Counted from the stretch's first letter, positions 49,744 to 59,412 are shown. The stretch is DNA of 64,000 bases from CAKZQX01 sp034436755 (GCA_034436755.1 DAOTVB010000216.1:9083-73082), one strand, 5' to 3'. The notes: generated by a model not told the origin, from the sequence alone. Made by a program: numbers and translations.

Positions 49744-50790
49744 ATGGGATCACTGGCAGATTGTCCCGGAAGTTACTGGCACGCCCTGGCGGACCGCTCG
49801 CTGGCGGGGATCGCCCCCACCGTCGATGAGGCGCGGGCGATCCTTACCTGCGCCGACACCGAACTGCTGAACCTGCTGGCGGCGGCGTATCGTATTCGGA
49901 CTCACTATTTTGGCAACACCGTCAAACTCAACTACCTGGTCAACGCCAAAAGCGGCCTCTGCCCCGAAGACTGTCATTACTGTTCCCAATCGCGCATTTC
50001 GACGGCGGAGATTGAACGCTATCCCATGTTGAGTCAGGCGGATATTGTGGCTCAGGCCGAGCGCGCCGTTGAACTGAAGGCCACCACCTGCTGCATTGTC
50101 ACCAGCGCACGGCGACCGGTGGCGCAGGAGTTGGAGCAGCTCACGGCGGCGGTGCGAACCATCAAGGCGCGCTTTCCCACGCTGAAGATCTGCACATCGC
50201 TAGGGATTCTGGGGGAAGCCGAGGCGCAGGCGCTCAAGGCGGCGGGGGTTGACCGCTACAACCACAATCTAAACACCTCCGAGGAACACTACGGAAATAT
50301 CTGCACCACCCATTCCTTTGCCGATCGGGTAGCGACGGTGGAGAACGCGGCCCAGGCGGGGATGTCGGCCTGCAGTGGGCTGATCATCGGGATGGGGGAG
50401 ACGCTGGATGATCTGATCAATGTCAGCTTCCAGATCCGCGCCGGCAACATCGACTCGATCCCGATCAACACGCTGCTGCCGATTCCGGGGACGCCGCTGC
50501 AGGAGAGCGCATTTTCGCTTGATCCGCGCTTCTGCCTCAAGGTGCTCTGTCTCTTCCGCTTTGTCTGCCCAGAGCGGGAGATTCGCGTATCGGCCGGCCG
50601 CGAGGAGCATTTCCGCACGCTACAGCCGTTGAGCCTGTATGCCGCCAATGCGATTTTTGTTGGCGACTATCTGACAACGGAGGGCCAGTCGGCCACGATG
50701 GACTGGCAGATGATCACCGATCTGGGGTTTGTGATCGCAGAACTGGCGGAACCGGTAGCCTCGGTTGCGCAGGAGGAGAGCCATGTCTGA
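49744..50790 (+). CDS. bioB: Biotin synthase
   Basis: A 348-aa radical-SAM enzyme inserting sulfur into dethiobiotin. The [4Fe-4S] motif is GLCPEDCHYCSQS (about residues 72-84). YNHNLNTSEEHYGNICTTHS and PINTLLPIPGTPLQ follow, and GRECH-like SAGREEHFRTLQPLSLYAAN carries the Arg/[2Fe-2S] region. I choose ATG 49744 with TGGAG eight bases upstream over ATG 49726. No other bio synthesis genes are here, so bioB with two BioY transporters suggests conversion or salvage of exogenous dethiobiotin/biotin unless the rest is elsewhere. The stop overlaps the PAS gene start. Confidence 0.95.
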   Translation: MGSLADCPGSYWHALADRSLAGIAPTVDEARAILTCADTELLNLLAAAYRIRTHYFGNTVKLNYLVNAKSGLCPEDCHYCSQSRISTAEIERYPMLSQADIVAQAERAVELKATTCCIVTSARRPVAQELEQLTAAVRTIKARFPTLKICTSLGILGEAEAQALKAAGVDRYNHNLNTSEEHYGNICTTHSFADRVATVENAAQAGMSACSGLIIGMGETLDDLINVSFQIRAGNIDSIPINTLLPIPGTPLQESAFSLDPRFCLKVLCLFRFVCPEREIRVSAGREEHFRTLQPLSLYAANAIFVGDYLTTEGQSATMDWQMITDLGFVIAELAEPVASVAQEESHV

Positions 50791-51193
50791 GAAGTCCGAA
50801 CCAGCCGCCGAGAGTACAGCGCTTCGCCAGGAGCGGGATATGCTCCTGCAGTTCTTCAATGTCTCACCGGTAGCGCAATTTGTGAAGGACCGGAGCGGGC
50901 GGTATGTTATGGTCAATGCCCGGTTTGCGCGGGCGCTGCAGCATGAGCCGGAGCAGATCGTCGGCAAAACTGACGATGAGATTTTCACCGCCGAGATCGC
51001 CGAGTCGTTGCGGGCAAATGACCGGCAGGTGCTGACAGCCGGGGAGCCGATCGAGTTTGAAGAGGTCGCCTTGCTCCCGGATGGGCGGCATGTCTACCAC
51101 TCGATCAAGTTCCCGATTCTCAATGCACAGGGGCAGATTATTGCCATCGGCGGGATGTCGGTTGATATAACCAACCATGTTGCCAGGGAATAG
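50783..51193 (+). CDS. Stand-alone PAS-domain protein
   Basis: A 136-aa protein with a short N-terminal helix and one PAS domain (about residues 20-130): MLLQFFNVSPVAQFVKDRSG RYVMVNARFARAL, IVGKTDDEIFTAE, and a PAC-like end FPILNAQGQIIAIGGMSVDI. It has no output domain, so it may bind a small ligand and act on a partner. ATG 50783 has GGAGAG upstream and overlaps bioB by eight bases, so it is tightly coupled to biotin synthase. A role in biotin sensing is a guess from position only. Confidence 0.85.
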   Translation: MSEKSEPAAESTALRQERDMLLQFFNVSPVAQFVKDRSGRYVMVNARFARALQHEPEQIVGKTDDEIFTAEIAESLRANDRQVLTAGEPIEFEEVALLPDGRHVYHSIKFPILNAQGQIIAIGGMSVDITNHVARE

Positions 51194-51196
51194 GTG

Positions 51197-51384
51197 AGAG
51201 AACAGAGAACAAAGCAACCGAGAACAAAGCGCTGGAACACCAGCGGCACATCAATCAATAGGGGCAGGTGATTGTGCCTGCCCGATGCCGTTTTCTGCGT
51301 TGAGACGGGGTGCGGACGTGCAAAAGCGTGTCCCTACGTAACCCGGTTCCCTGTCCCCTGTCCCCTGTTTCCTGTTCCCTGCCC
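51197..51384. repeat. Short intergenic repeats before bioY2
   Basis: GAGAACAGAGAACAAAG (51197-51214 and partly repeated) resembles the complement of 338-372. A TGCGGACGTGCAAAAGCGTG hairpin relative lies at 51311. CCTGTCC/CCTGTTC heptamers repeat six times at about 51346-51384. Confidence 0.55.
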
Positions 51385-51390
51385 TCATAC

Positions 51391-52008
51391 CTACGACCGC
51401 TGCTTATCCGTGCCGAGCAACCGCCAGCCGCCGGGTAGCACCCCTACCGCGACGAGAATCTTGATCGCGTCACCGATCAGGAAGGGCAGCACGCCACCTG
51501 CGATAGCGGCAATCGGGCTCATCCCCAGCCCCAGGATCAGCCAGGGCACTCCCAGGACATAGAAGAGCAGACTCCCGATGACCAGGGCCAGCACATTCGT
51601 CCCGACCTTGCGATCCCAGCCATGCTCGGCGAACCAGCCCATCGTTGCGGCAACCAGCGGATAGGCGATCAGGTAGCCCAGCGTGGCCCCCTGCATATAC
51701 GCGATACCGCTGTTGCCGGCGGCAAAGACCGGCATGCCCAGCGCCCCCACCGCCAGGTAGAGCAGCATTGAGGCCAGCCCCAGCCGCGTTCCGAGCAGGC
51801 TACCCGCCAGCAGTGCCCCCAACGTCGAGCCGACAATCGGCACGGGCGTGAAGGGCAGGTAGATCCGAATTTGAGCGAGCAGTGCCGTAAAAAGGCAACC
51901 CGCGACCAGCAGCAATGTTACGCGAACCGCCTGGTTTGCCAGGATACCGTGCTGCGGAACGAGCCGCTGGGCCAACGTGTCCGACCGTGGATGCGCAGCG
52001 AACGCCAT
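51391..52008 (-). CDS. bioY: Biotin transporter BioY, second copy
   Basis: A 205-aa BioY with the same layout as the 48630 copy: IYLPFTPVPIVGSTLGALLA, LGTRLGLASMLLYLAVGALG and GYLIAYPLVAATMGWFAEHG. Both share the HGILAN / RQGILEN N-terminus and the IPYVPG/LGVPWLILG turn before the last helix. ATG 52008 with GAGGAGG upstream. Two BioY genes facing a bioB gene is unusual; the pair may differ in affinity, or one may import a precursor such as dethiobiotin. Confidence 0.93.
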   Translation of the reverse strand: MAFAAHPRSDTLAQRLVPQHGILANQAVRVTLLLVAGCLFTALLAQIRIYLPFTPVPIVGSTLGALLAGSLLGTRLGLASMLLYLAVGALGMPVFAAGNSGIAYMQGATLGYLIAYPLVAATMGWFAEHGWDRKVGTNVLALVIGSLLFYVLGVPWLILGLGMSPIAAIAGGVLPFLIGDAIKILVAVGVLPGGWRLLGTDKQRS

Positions 52009-52071
52009 ACGTTCGACCTCCTCTAGGATTCATTCAACTTCCCTGAATGGCGGCTATTATAGCAGCAAAAT
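52009..52071 (-). promoter_or_regulatory. bioY2 promoter/leader, shared with bioY1
   Basis: On the minus strand: ATTTTGCTGC, TATAATAG, CCGCCATT, GAAGTTGAATGAAT, GAGGAGGTC, ATG, the same order and spacing as in bioY1. TATAAT is at 52056-52061. Confidence 0.6.
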
Positions 52072-52152
52072 CGAGGATGCTATACTGATATGGTGCGCAA
52101 AGCCCAGGCACACAAGGTCGCGGTGGAGCGCGGGTTGCAACCGCCCCGCTTC

Positions 52153-54141
52153 TCATGTCCTACAACGTCGCAACCCCCGCGATAATCGCTCCCGTACCAC
52201 ATCCTCCCGCCGTCGTCCGCACAGCAGGATGCCCCCGCCCGCCAGCAACAACCCGACCGCCGTGGTACAAATCGTTATGCTGATGTTGCGTGCCACCCCG
52301 GCGGGCAGGTCCATGCGCGGCAGGTACCAGGCCCAATGATCAAACAGATGCTGATTATGCCGCTCGTAATGCCAGGCAAAACGGTAGCGCGGATGCTCCG
52401 GCAGCGGTGCGATGGCCCGGTCGATCAGCGACAGTTCCTCACCATCCGTAGCCCGCACCTGCGCGGCGGTAATAACAATCCCCAGATCGTCGTCCCGGTT
52501 GCTAAAGCCGGCTCTGCGCGGGTTCCAGGTTTGCGCCTCCAGCCGCAGTGATTGCTCCCCGGATGACAGCAGCAGAGTGTAGGTGCGTGACTGGCCGGCC
52601 GTGTCCGCCGGGATGTAGTGATCATCCAGGTAGAATAGCAGATTGCTCCCCGGCACGCTCGGCGGACGACCATCGTTCACCGTGAGGGTAAGCAGCGCCG
52701 TCGTAGGTAGGCGACACACAACTTCGCCATGTGCGCCGGTACGACGCGGCAGGAGTGCCGCTTCCTCCCGTGCAAAAAACCCCGCTGCCAGCGCGCAATG
52801 CCCATCGGTCAGGGTGTAGCGCGCGATGCGGTCAGCCAGGATCTGCCAGTGGACCAGTAGCGGCGTGCCGAGCGGCTCATACACGCGGCGCTGTTCCGTG
52901 ACCGGCATATTCAGGTAGGTATCGAAGTTGACCAGCACCCCGCCCAGCGCTCCCAGAAAGCCGATGCTCCCCAGCAGCCCGGCCGCAACGCGCCCGACCG
53001 CAACGCGGCGGCCCGCCAGATGCCGGTCAAAGGCCGCCCCGGCCAGCAGGATCAGCAGAGGTACGGTCGGCAGCAGAAACCGCGGTCCCCATGCGCCCCC
53101 ACTCCAGGCGATCCAGCGCGCGTAGAGGCCGACATGCACGGCAAACATTCCCAGCGCCAGCAGCACAATCCCCGGATAGCGCCGCCAGAGCAGCAGTGCG
53201 CCGGGCAGCGCCAGCAGAATCGGCGGAGCAAACAGAAAGACACTCTTCCCCGGACTGAGCAGCAGACCGTAGAGTCCCTCAAGCAACGGCGTGGTAAATA
53301 ACTGCTTTTCGCTGCCGTAGCCGGTGGCGACAACCATCCCAAAGCGCAGCAGATTGTACCCCACCAGCAGTAGCAACCCGGGCAGCAACCCCACGCCCCA
53401 CCAGAACCCGGCCACGATGCCGTTCGTGATTATCCCGCGCAGGCGCAGGGCAGTGCGTGCATCCGGCCAGATGACATAGAGCGCAATCAGCGGCAACGCC
53501 ACCCCGCCGGCAATGCGCGTTGTCACCAGCAACCCGGCTGCCACCCCGGAGAGCAGGAGCGGCCACGCCCGGCGCTGACTGCTCCGCGCGGCATGCGCCC
53601 GCTCGACTGCGGCGAGCAGCAGCAGCGCTGTCAGCGGCTCGGAGAAGAAGGTGCGGGCGTAGGGCCAGGCGAAAGTGCAGAGCCCATACAACAGCGCCAG
53701 CACAACAGCAGTGCTGCGTCGCGCTCCCAGGCGCAATGCCCAGGCCGCCAGCAGCGCGGCCGTCGCCGCCGTCACCGGGCCATTCGTCGCCATGACTGCC
53801 AGGCGCGTCGCATAGTCAAACGCGGCCGTGGTGGGAGGAGCGATCAGCGTACCCAGGAAAAAGAATGGCAGCGCCACGAGGGAGGGGAGAATACCATACG
53901 GCGAAAACAGGCGATTATCAATACCCCGCCGCAGCGCGGCAATCGGTTCACCCGGTTCAAGCTGCATCTCCACATCGCCCTGCAGGGCAATCTGACGCGT
54001 GACAACATACATCGTCTCCTCATCCGAGGAGTAGGTATGACCGCTCATCGTCAGCAGGTAGAAGGCAGTGAGCAACAGAAATAACGCCGGCGGCAGGTAG
54101 GCGTGACGGTTACGACAACGGGGTCGCACTTCCTGAGCCAT
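52153..54141 (-). CDS. PMT/GT39-like polytopic membrane protein
   Basis: A 662-aa protein. The first helix (about 13-30) is followed by GHTYSSDEETMYVVTRQIAL, the acidic Asp-Glu loop typical of GT-C glycosyltransferases. About ten more helices run to residue ~400, and a C-terminal extracytoplasmic domain (about 410-600) includes PSVPGSNLLFYLDDHYIPAD. A last helix (about 630-650) carries LLLAGGGILLCGRRREDV. Together with the 8972 gene this is the second GT39-like protein in the window. ATG 54141; promoter at 54253-54281. Donor and acceptor are unknown. Confidence 0.7.
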   Translation of the reverse strand: MAQEVRPRCRNRHAYLPPALFLLLTAFYLLTMSGHTYSSDEETMYVVTRQIALQGDVEMQLEPGEPIAALRRGIDNRLFSPYGILPSLVALPFFFLGTLIAPPTTAAFDYATRLAVMATNGPVTAATAALLAAWALRLGARRSTAVVLALLYGLCTFAWPYARTFFSEPLTALLLLAAVERAHAARSSQRRAWPLLLSGVAAGLLVTTRIAGGVALPLIALYVIWPDARTALRLRGIITNGIVAGFWWGVGLLPGLLLLVGYNLLRFGMVVATGYGSEKQLFTTPLLEGLYGLLLSPGKSVFLFAPPILLALPGALLLWRRYPGIVLLALGMFAVHVGLYARWIAWSGGAWGPRFLLPTVPLLILLAGAAFDRHLAGRRVAVGRVAAGLLGSIGFLGALGGVLVNFDTYLNMPVTEQRRVYEPLGTPLLVHWQILADRIARYTLTDGHCALAAGFFAREEAALLPRRTGAHGEVVCRLPTTALLTLTVNDGRPPSVPGSNLLFYLDDHYIPADTAGQSRTYTLLLSSGEQSLRLEAQTWNPRRAGFSNRDDDLGIVITAAQVRATDGEELSLIDRAIAPLPEHPRYRFAWHYERHNQHLFDHWAWYLPRMDLPAGVARNISITICTTAVGLLLAGGGILLCGRRREDVVRERLSRGLRRCRT

Positions 54142-54252
54142 AGGTCACTCGCTTCACTCTATCCCTGATAGAATGGGTGCGTGGAGTAGCCCACAGATCG
54201 TCCTGGACCGTTGCTACTCAGGGATGATTTTTTGCTTGGGTAATCTGTGTGG

Positions 54253-54281
54253 ATTATACCATATCTTCGCGCGAATACAAA
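54253..54281 (-). promoter_or_regulatory. Promoter of the 52153-54141 gene
   Basis: On the minus strand TTTGTA, 17 bases, TATAAT (positions 54281 to 54253). It is about 110 bases before the ATG. Between promoter and gene lie GAGTAGC / GCTACTC and TCTATC-cct-GATAGA inverted repeats. Confidence 0.65.
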
Positions 54282-54328
54282 CAGCGCTAGTATAAAGGAA
54301 AAACACTGTTGCAGCAATTCCCGGCACT

Positions 54329-57300
54329 TTACACTCGTGCTACCACCAGCGTAATATCATCGTGCTGGGCGGTATCGCCGGCAAACTCCGCAATCGCCTG
54401 CATAAGCCGATCGATAAACTGCGCCGGCGGCAGGTCGCCATAATCGCGGAGCAGCGCCTCCAGCCGTTCAAAGCCGAAAAGCTCCTGCTGATCATTGTGG
54501 GCCTCGACAATGCCATCGGTATAGAAAACGAGCAGGTCGCCCGGGTCCAGTGTGACCTCCAACGCATCGTAGGGAATATTGGGGATCGTTCCCAGCGGCA
54601 ACCGGGGACCGGGCGCTTCCAGATAGTCGATCCGGCCATCGGCGCGGCGGCGCAGGGGCGTCAGTTGCCCGGCATTGGACAGCGCCAGCCGGCGGCACTC
54701 CAGATCGAGGGTGGCGTAGGAGAGCGCGACAAAGGTGCGGCGCGGGACATCGCGCACAATCCAGCGGTTGGTCTCACACATCACAAGCCGGGGAACTTCA
54801 TGGTTACGGGCCTCGGAGCGGGTGATCGAGCGGGCTACGGCCATCAGCATGGCCGCCGGGATACTCTTGCCGGAGACATCACCAACGATGATACCCACCC
54901 GCTGCCCACTCAGCGCGATTACATCGTAAAAGTCGCCACCAGTTTCGCGGGCGGGCACACAGCGCGCATCCAGGGACAGCCCGGCCAACTGGGGCAGCGA
55001 ACGGGGGAAGAGATTGCTCTGGATGCGGCGGGCGATATCTAGCTCCTGCTCAACCCGTGTCACCGACTCCTGATAGAGGCGCGCATTTTCCAGCGCCACG
55101 GCGGCCTGGCTGGCAAAGGCCAGGGCTGCCTCCATATCGCGCGACGTGAAGCGGTTTGGATTGGTGGCGTTAATATTGAGCACTCCCAGCACCTCACCCC
55201 GGGTCAGCAGCGGCACCCCCAGCCAGGAACGCACATGCGGGGACTCATCGGCGTAGGACCATTCGGGCGACTGGCTGGTGTCGGGAATCATCAGCGGCTC
55301 GCGGTGGCTCAAAACCATTCCGTCGGCCCGCTGATGATCCAGTCTGAAGAGCGTGCGCCCCGGTTTCTGGAGAATCCCGGCGTTGCCGCGAAATGCGGCC
55401 AGTCGCAGCATCGGCCCTTCGCGCAGCATGATCGAGGCGGTATCGTACCGCACCACATGTTGCAACTCGCGGAGAATCAGTTGCAGCACTTCTGCCGGGT
55501 CAAAGGAGGAACTCAGCACGCGGGCCACTTCGCGCAGGGTGTCGGCGGTGCGGCGGGCCTCCTGTTCGGCGGCAAAGAGGCGCGCATTCTGGACGGCAGC
55601 GGCAATCGCGGCGGCAACCGTCAGCAGCAATTCCTGCTCGTCCGCGGTAAACTCGCGCGGTTTGCTCAGGCTGTCCAGCCCGATCGAGCCGATCACCCGT
55701 CCCCGGCTGACCAGCGGCACAATCATCATCGAAACCAGCCCCCGATGTAGCAACTCTGCGCGCGCGGTTGCAATACGCGGATCGCTGGCGACGGAGGAGA
55801 TACAGACCGGACGTCGGGTCGTCACAATCTCCTGGGCAACGGGCATTCCCGCCACCGGCACCCGCATCCCGCGCGTCCCATGGTCAGGATATTCGGCAAC
55901 GATTGTCCCCCAGGTTTCATCATCATCAAACAGTACAATTCCGGTATGATCCGACCCAAAGAGATTAACCACCTCGTGAACCGCCAGATCGAGGATCTCC
56001 TGCAGATCCAGGTGGCTACTGAGGGCCAGCGCAATCCGGTTGACCAGGGTCATCCGCTGCGCATGCCGTTCCGAGGCGCTGGCATGCTCCTGGGTCGCGG
56101 CAAAGAGGCGTGCATTCTCAATCGACGTGGCAATCGACGCGGCCACGGTGAGAAAAAGCTCCTGCTCCGCGGCGGTAAAGATGCGGGGGCGGAAACTGTC
56201 CAGGGAAATCGAACCAATCACCCGGTCACGGCTGATCAGCGGCACGATAATAATCGAGACAATTCCCAGTTGCTGGAAAGTCTCCCGCGACACATGCGCC
56301 CGGGGATCATTCTCAATTCTGGTAATGCAGACCGGGCGGCGGGTGGTGACCAGTTCCTCGATCAACAGGTTATCCTTGAGCGGAATGCGAATCCCCAGCG
56401 CATCACGCGGCGGATACTCGGCAACCACCATGCCGAACTGCATATCCTCGTCAAACAGCACCGTGCCGGTGTGGTCGGCCCAGAAGAGATCGACCAGTTC
56501 CTGCGAGGCCAGATCAAGGATCTCGCGCTGGTCAATCCGGCTGCTGAGCACCGAGGCAATGCGGTAGACCAGTTCCATCTCCTGCGCCCGCTGCCGGGAG
56601 GCTTCCGCATGCGCCTGCGCCGAACTGAAGAGCCGCGCATTCTCAGCAGCGGTGGCCACCCCGGTTGCCACGGTCATGAGCAGATCCTGCTCCTCCTCGG
56701 TGAAGATGCGCGTCCGGTAACTGTCCAGCCCGATTGATCCGATCAGGCGGCCCCGGCTGGACATCGGCAGGATCATCAGCGAGGCAATGCCCAGTTGCCG
56801 GAACACCTCCCGCGAAACCTCCGCGCGCGGGTCGATCTCTGTCGCTTCGATGCAAACCGGCCGGCCCGTTGCAAAAAAATCCATCATAATCGGGTTGTTG
56901 GTTAGCGTTACGACAATTCCCAGCCCGCCGGCGGCGGGGTACTCGGCGACCACTGTTCCCTGGATGGCCTGCTCATCAAACAGCATAATCCCAACATGGT
57001 CGGCCCAGAAGAGGCGCACCAGCTCCTGCGCGGCCAGATCAAGAATCTCCTGCTGATCCAGGTGGCTACTCAGGACCGAGGCAATGCGGTAGACCAGCTC
57101 CATCAGGTGGGCCTGCCGTTCGGCAGCGGCGGCATGCGTACGCGCCTCCGCAAAGAGCCGCGCATTCTCCTTTACCTGGCGCTCACGGTCTTCAAAGAGG
57201 CGCACCTTCTGCACGGCCAGGCTGACATGGCTGCCAAGCCGGCGCAGAAATTCCACCGTCTGCTCATTGTAGCGGTGGGGTTGGTAGTCTTGCAGCGAGA

Positions 57301-59386
57301 GCACGCCAATCGCTTCGCCGTCCTTCGCCAGCAGCGGTACCCCCACCCAGGCCCGTGCGGGATCTTTATCGCTGAAGGAGTGGAGAGTGATCCCCAGCGC
57401 CTGCAACTCGGCGGTCTGGGCCAACAGATCGTAAAAGCGCAACGGCCGGCGCTGATTGAGAATCCAGGCGGTCAGGCTGTCGGCGGGGGGCGGGCGGCCC
57501 TGCCAGGCAATATCGCTCTGTTCACCCTGCTCAATAAAGATCGCGTGGGTGACGATCTGGCTTCCCGGCTCACAGATGATCAGGTAGAAGACGGGCGCAG
57601 CGGTTGCGGCTGCGATGATCGTGTGAATCTCCCGCAGGATATCATCCAGATCGTACGAGGCGCTGACCAGTTGCCCGATCTGGCCGATGGCATCGAGTTC
57701 GCGGATCTGCCGGCCGCGCTGGGCCAGAAGCCGCACATTTTCAACGTGGAGCGCAACCTGATGCGCCACACTGACCAGAAAATCTTCGTCGCGGGGCTCA
57801 AAAGCATGCGGCTCATACCCCTGGATGGCGATGGTGCCGATCACCTGCGCATCCCGGTCGAAGAGCGGCACCCCCAGCCAGGCGGCGGCCGGTTTGTTTG
57901 CGCCGACGGTATGCAACGCCAGTTCGGGATAGTTCGGCAACTCGGCGGCAACATCGCGCAGATGTAGCGGGCGGCGGTGGCGCACCAGCCAGGCAGCGAA
58001 CGAGTCGGCGGGCAGCGGCTGGTTATTCAGGTAGGTATACTCTTGCCCCTCGTCAATGGAAATCCCTTCGATCACCAGGCCATTTTCCGGAGCGTACACA
58101 ATCATCGAGAAGGCATCGAGCGGCATAAAGCGCTGGAGCGCAACATAGACCTTGTGCAACAGCGACGGCAGATCGAGCGCGGTGCCGGCGGCGTGGCTGA
58201 TCCGGTTGATCGCCTGCAACTCGGCAATCTGTCGCTCCCGCTCGCTGAAGAGGCGCGCGTTTTCCACAATAATTGCGATCTGATTGGCAATCGCCTGTGC
58301 CAGATCGATCTGGTCCTGGTCAAACGCCTGGGGCTCCGTATGGACCAGGCTCAACGTCCCCAGGATGCGGTTGCCGATGCGCAGCGGAACACCCAGTAGG
58401 GCAGCAAAGGGCGGGCAGAGATCCCCGGTGGGGACATCTTCCGATCCGCGGTTGACGACCAGTGGTCGGTTCTCGCTGATCACCTGTCCCAGTGGGATCT
58501 CGGCCACCGCGATCCGGGTGATCGGCTCGATCAGCTCTTCCGGCAGGCCGCGCTGCGCCACCAGCACAAGTTCATGCTGCCAGGGATCAATCGGTACCGC
58601 ACCGGGCGGTTCAAGCAGGCGCACCGATCCCCCCTGGATGTTGAGCAACCCGGTCAGCAGATCCAGTGCCCGATCCAGCAGCACCGGCAGGGGTTGCTCC
58701 AGCACCAGTTCGGCAGCCAGGGTGTTGAGCGTGGTCAACTCCTGCGAGCGGTCGGCCGCCCGGGTCGCCAGGGCCGCGCTCAGTTCATGCTGATGCCGGG
58801 AGAGGCGCACATTCTCCAGCGCGACTGCGACAACATTACCCAGTCGCTGAAGCAACTCCCGATCCAGCCCATCGTAGCGCCCCGCCTGGTAGCTCTTGAG
58901 CACAATCGCGCCAATCGCCTCCGCCCCCAGCATAAGCGGCACCCCTAGCCAGGAGCGCACCGCCTGCCCACCGCTGCCGGCGGTCTCGTTCGGGGGAAGT
59001 TCGGTGTTGGGCGGCGGCGCATTGAGCAGATCCTGAAAGAGCAGGGGCGCATGCTGCCGGACCAGGCGGCCGGTCAGCGCATTCTGGTCTACATGCTCGA
59101 CATAGGTCAACTGACCGGCGTCAATCGTCAGGGCGGCGCGGAACTGACCGGGCCGGTTGGGGTTGCAGACGGCGATCAGGCCGCTGTCAATTGGGAAGAT
59201 GGCGCGCAGTTCATGATAGATCGCCGGAAACATATCGCGGAAGGCGTGATTGCCCCGGCAGGCCAGGGTCATGCTGTAGAGCAGATCCTGGGCATAGCGC
59301 GTGCGCTCCATCTGTTCGTGGAGCAGCGCAATCTGCGCCTCAAGTTCTTCGATGCGCTCGTCACGCTGGTCGGTTACACGCGCCAT
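54329..59386 (-). CDS. Eight-GAF-domain SpoIIE/PP2C phosphatase
   Basis: A 1685-aa cytoplasmic signalling protein. A short coiled coil (about 8-35) is followed by eight GAF domains and a C-terminal SpoIIE-type PP2C phosphatase (about 1445-1685) that starts after QELDIARRIQSNLFPRSLPQ. Metal-binding residues are visible in GGDFYDVIALSGQRVGIIVG and DVSGKSIPA, with VFYTDGIVEAHN and DDITLVVARV near the end. GAF domains 5, 6 and 7 begin almost the same way, VLSSxxDxxEILDLA, and end IENARLFA, so they are recent tandem copies. It probably dephosphorylates an anti-anti-sigma factor in response to ligands or light. The start ATG at 59386 lacks a clear ribosome binding site; longer non-ATG starts cannot be excluded. 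It is downstream of ygfZ on the same strand. Confidence 0.88.
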   Translation of the reverse strand: MARVTDQRDERIEELEAQIALLHEQMERTRYAQDLLYSMTLACRGNHAFRDMFPAIYHELRAIFPIDSGLIAVCNPNRPGQFRAALTIDAGQLTYVEHVDQNALTGRLVRQHAPLLFQDLLNAPPPNTELPPNETAGSGGQAVRSWLGVPLMLGAEAIGAIVLKSYQAGRYDGLDRELLQRLGNVVAVALENVRLSRHQHELSAALATRAADRSQELTTLNTLAAELVLEQPLPVLLDRALDLLTGLLNIQGGSVRLLEPPGAVPIDPWQHELVLVAQRGLPEELIEPITRIAVAEIPLGQVISENRPLVVNRGSEDVPTGDLCPPFAALLGVPLRIGNRILGTLSLVHTEPQAFDQDQIDLAQAIANQIAIIVENARLFSERERQIAELQAINRISHAAGTALDLPSLLHKVYVALQRFMPLDAFSMIVYAPENGLVIEGISIDEGQEYTYLNNQPLPADSFAAWLVRHRRPLHLRDVAAELPNYPELALHTVGANKPAAAWLGVPLFDRDAQVIGTIAIQGYEPHAFEPRDEDFLVSVAHQVALHVENVRLLAQRGRQIRELDAIGQIGQLVSASYDLDDILREIHTIIAAATAAPVFYLIICEPGSQIVTHAIFIEQGEQSDIAWQGRPPPADSLTAWILNQRRPLRFYDLLAQTAELQALGITLHSFSDKDPARAWVGVPLLAKDGEAIGVLSLQDYQPHRYNEQTVEFLRRLGSHVSLAVQKVRLFEDRERQVKENARLFAEARTHAAAAERQAHLMELVYRIASVLSSHLDQQEILDLAAQELVRLFWADHVGIMLFDEQAIQGTVVAEYPAAGGLGIVVTLTNNPIMMDFFATGRPVCIEATEIDPRAEVSREVFRQLGIASLMILPMSSRGRLIGSIGLDSYRTRIFTEEEQDLLMTVATGVATAAENARLFSSAQAHAEASRQRAQEMELVYRIASVLSSRIDQREILDLASQELVDLFWADHTGTVLFDEDMQFGMVVAEYPPRDALGIRIPLKDNLLIEELVTTRRPVCITRIENDPRAHVSRETFQQLGIVSIIIVPLISRDRVIGSISLDSFRPRIFTAAEQELFLTVAASIATSIENARLFAATQEHASASERHAQRMTLVNRIALALSSHLDLQEILDLAVHEVVNLFGSDHTGIVLFDDDETWGTIVAEYPDHGTRGMRVPVAGMPVAQEIVTTRRPVCISSVASDPRIATARAELLHRGLVSMMIVPLVSRGRVIGSIGLDSLSKPREFTADEQELLLTVAAAIAAAVQNARLFAAEQEARRTADTLREVARVLSSSFDPAEVLQLILRELQHVVRYDTASIMLREGPMLRLAAFRGNAGILQKPGRTLFRLDHQRADGMVLSHREPLMIPDTSQSPEWSYADESPHVRSWLGVPLLTRGEVLGVLNINATNPNRFTSRDMEAALAFASQAAVALENARLYQESVTRVEQELDIARRIQSNLFPRSLPQLAGLSLDARCVPARETGGDFYDVIALSGQRVGIIVGDVSGKSIPAAMLMAVARSITRSEARNHEVPRLVMCETNRWIVRDVPRRTFVALSYATLDLECRRLALSNAGQLTPLRRRADGRIDYLEAPGPRLPLGTIPNIPYDALEVTLDPGDLLVFYTDGIVEAHNDQQELFGFERLEALLRDYGDLPPAQFIDRLMQAIAEFAGDTAQHDDITLVVARV

Positions 59387-59412
59387 GCTGAGTGCTAAGT
59401 GCTGAGTGCTGC
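59387..59412. repeat. Tandem GCTGAGTGCTAAGTGCTGAG repeat before the phosphatase
   Basis: The decamer-like units GCTGAGTGCT and AAGTGCTGAG repeat directly upstream of the start codon at 59386. A GGGGAGG (minus strand) lies further upstream, so this repeat now separates a possible ribosome binding site from the ATG. Confidence 0.5.
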
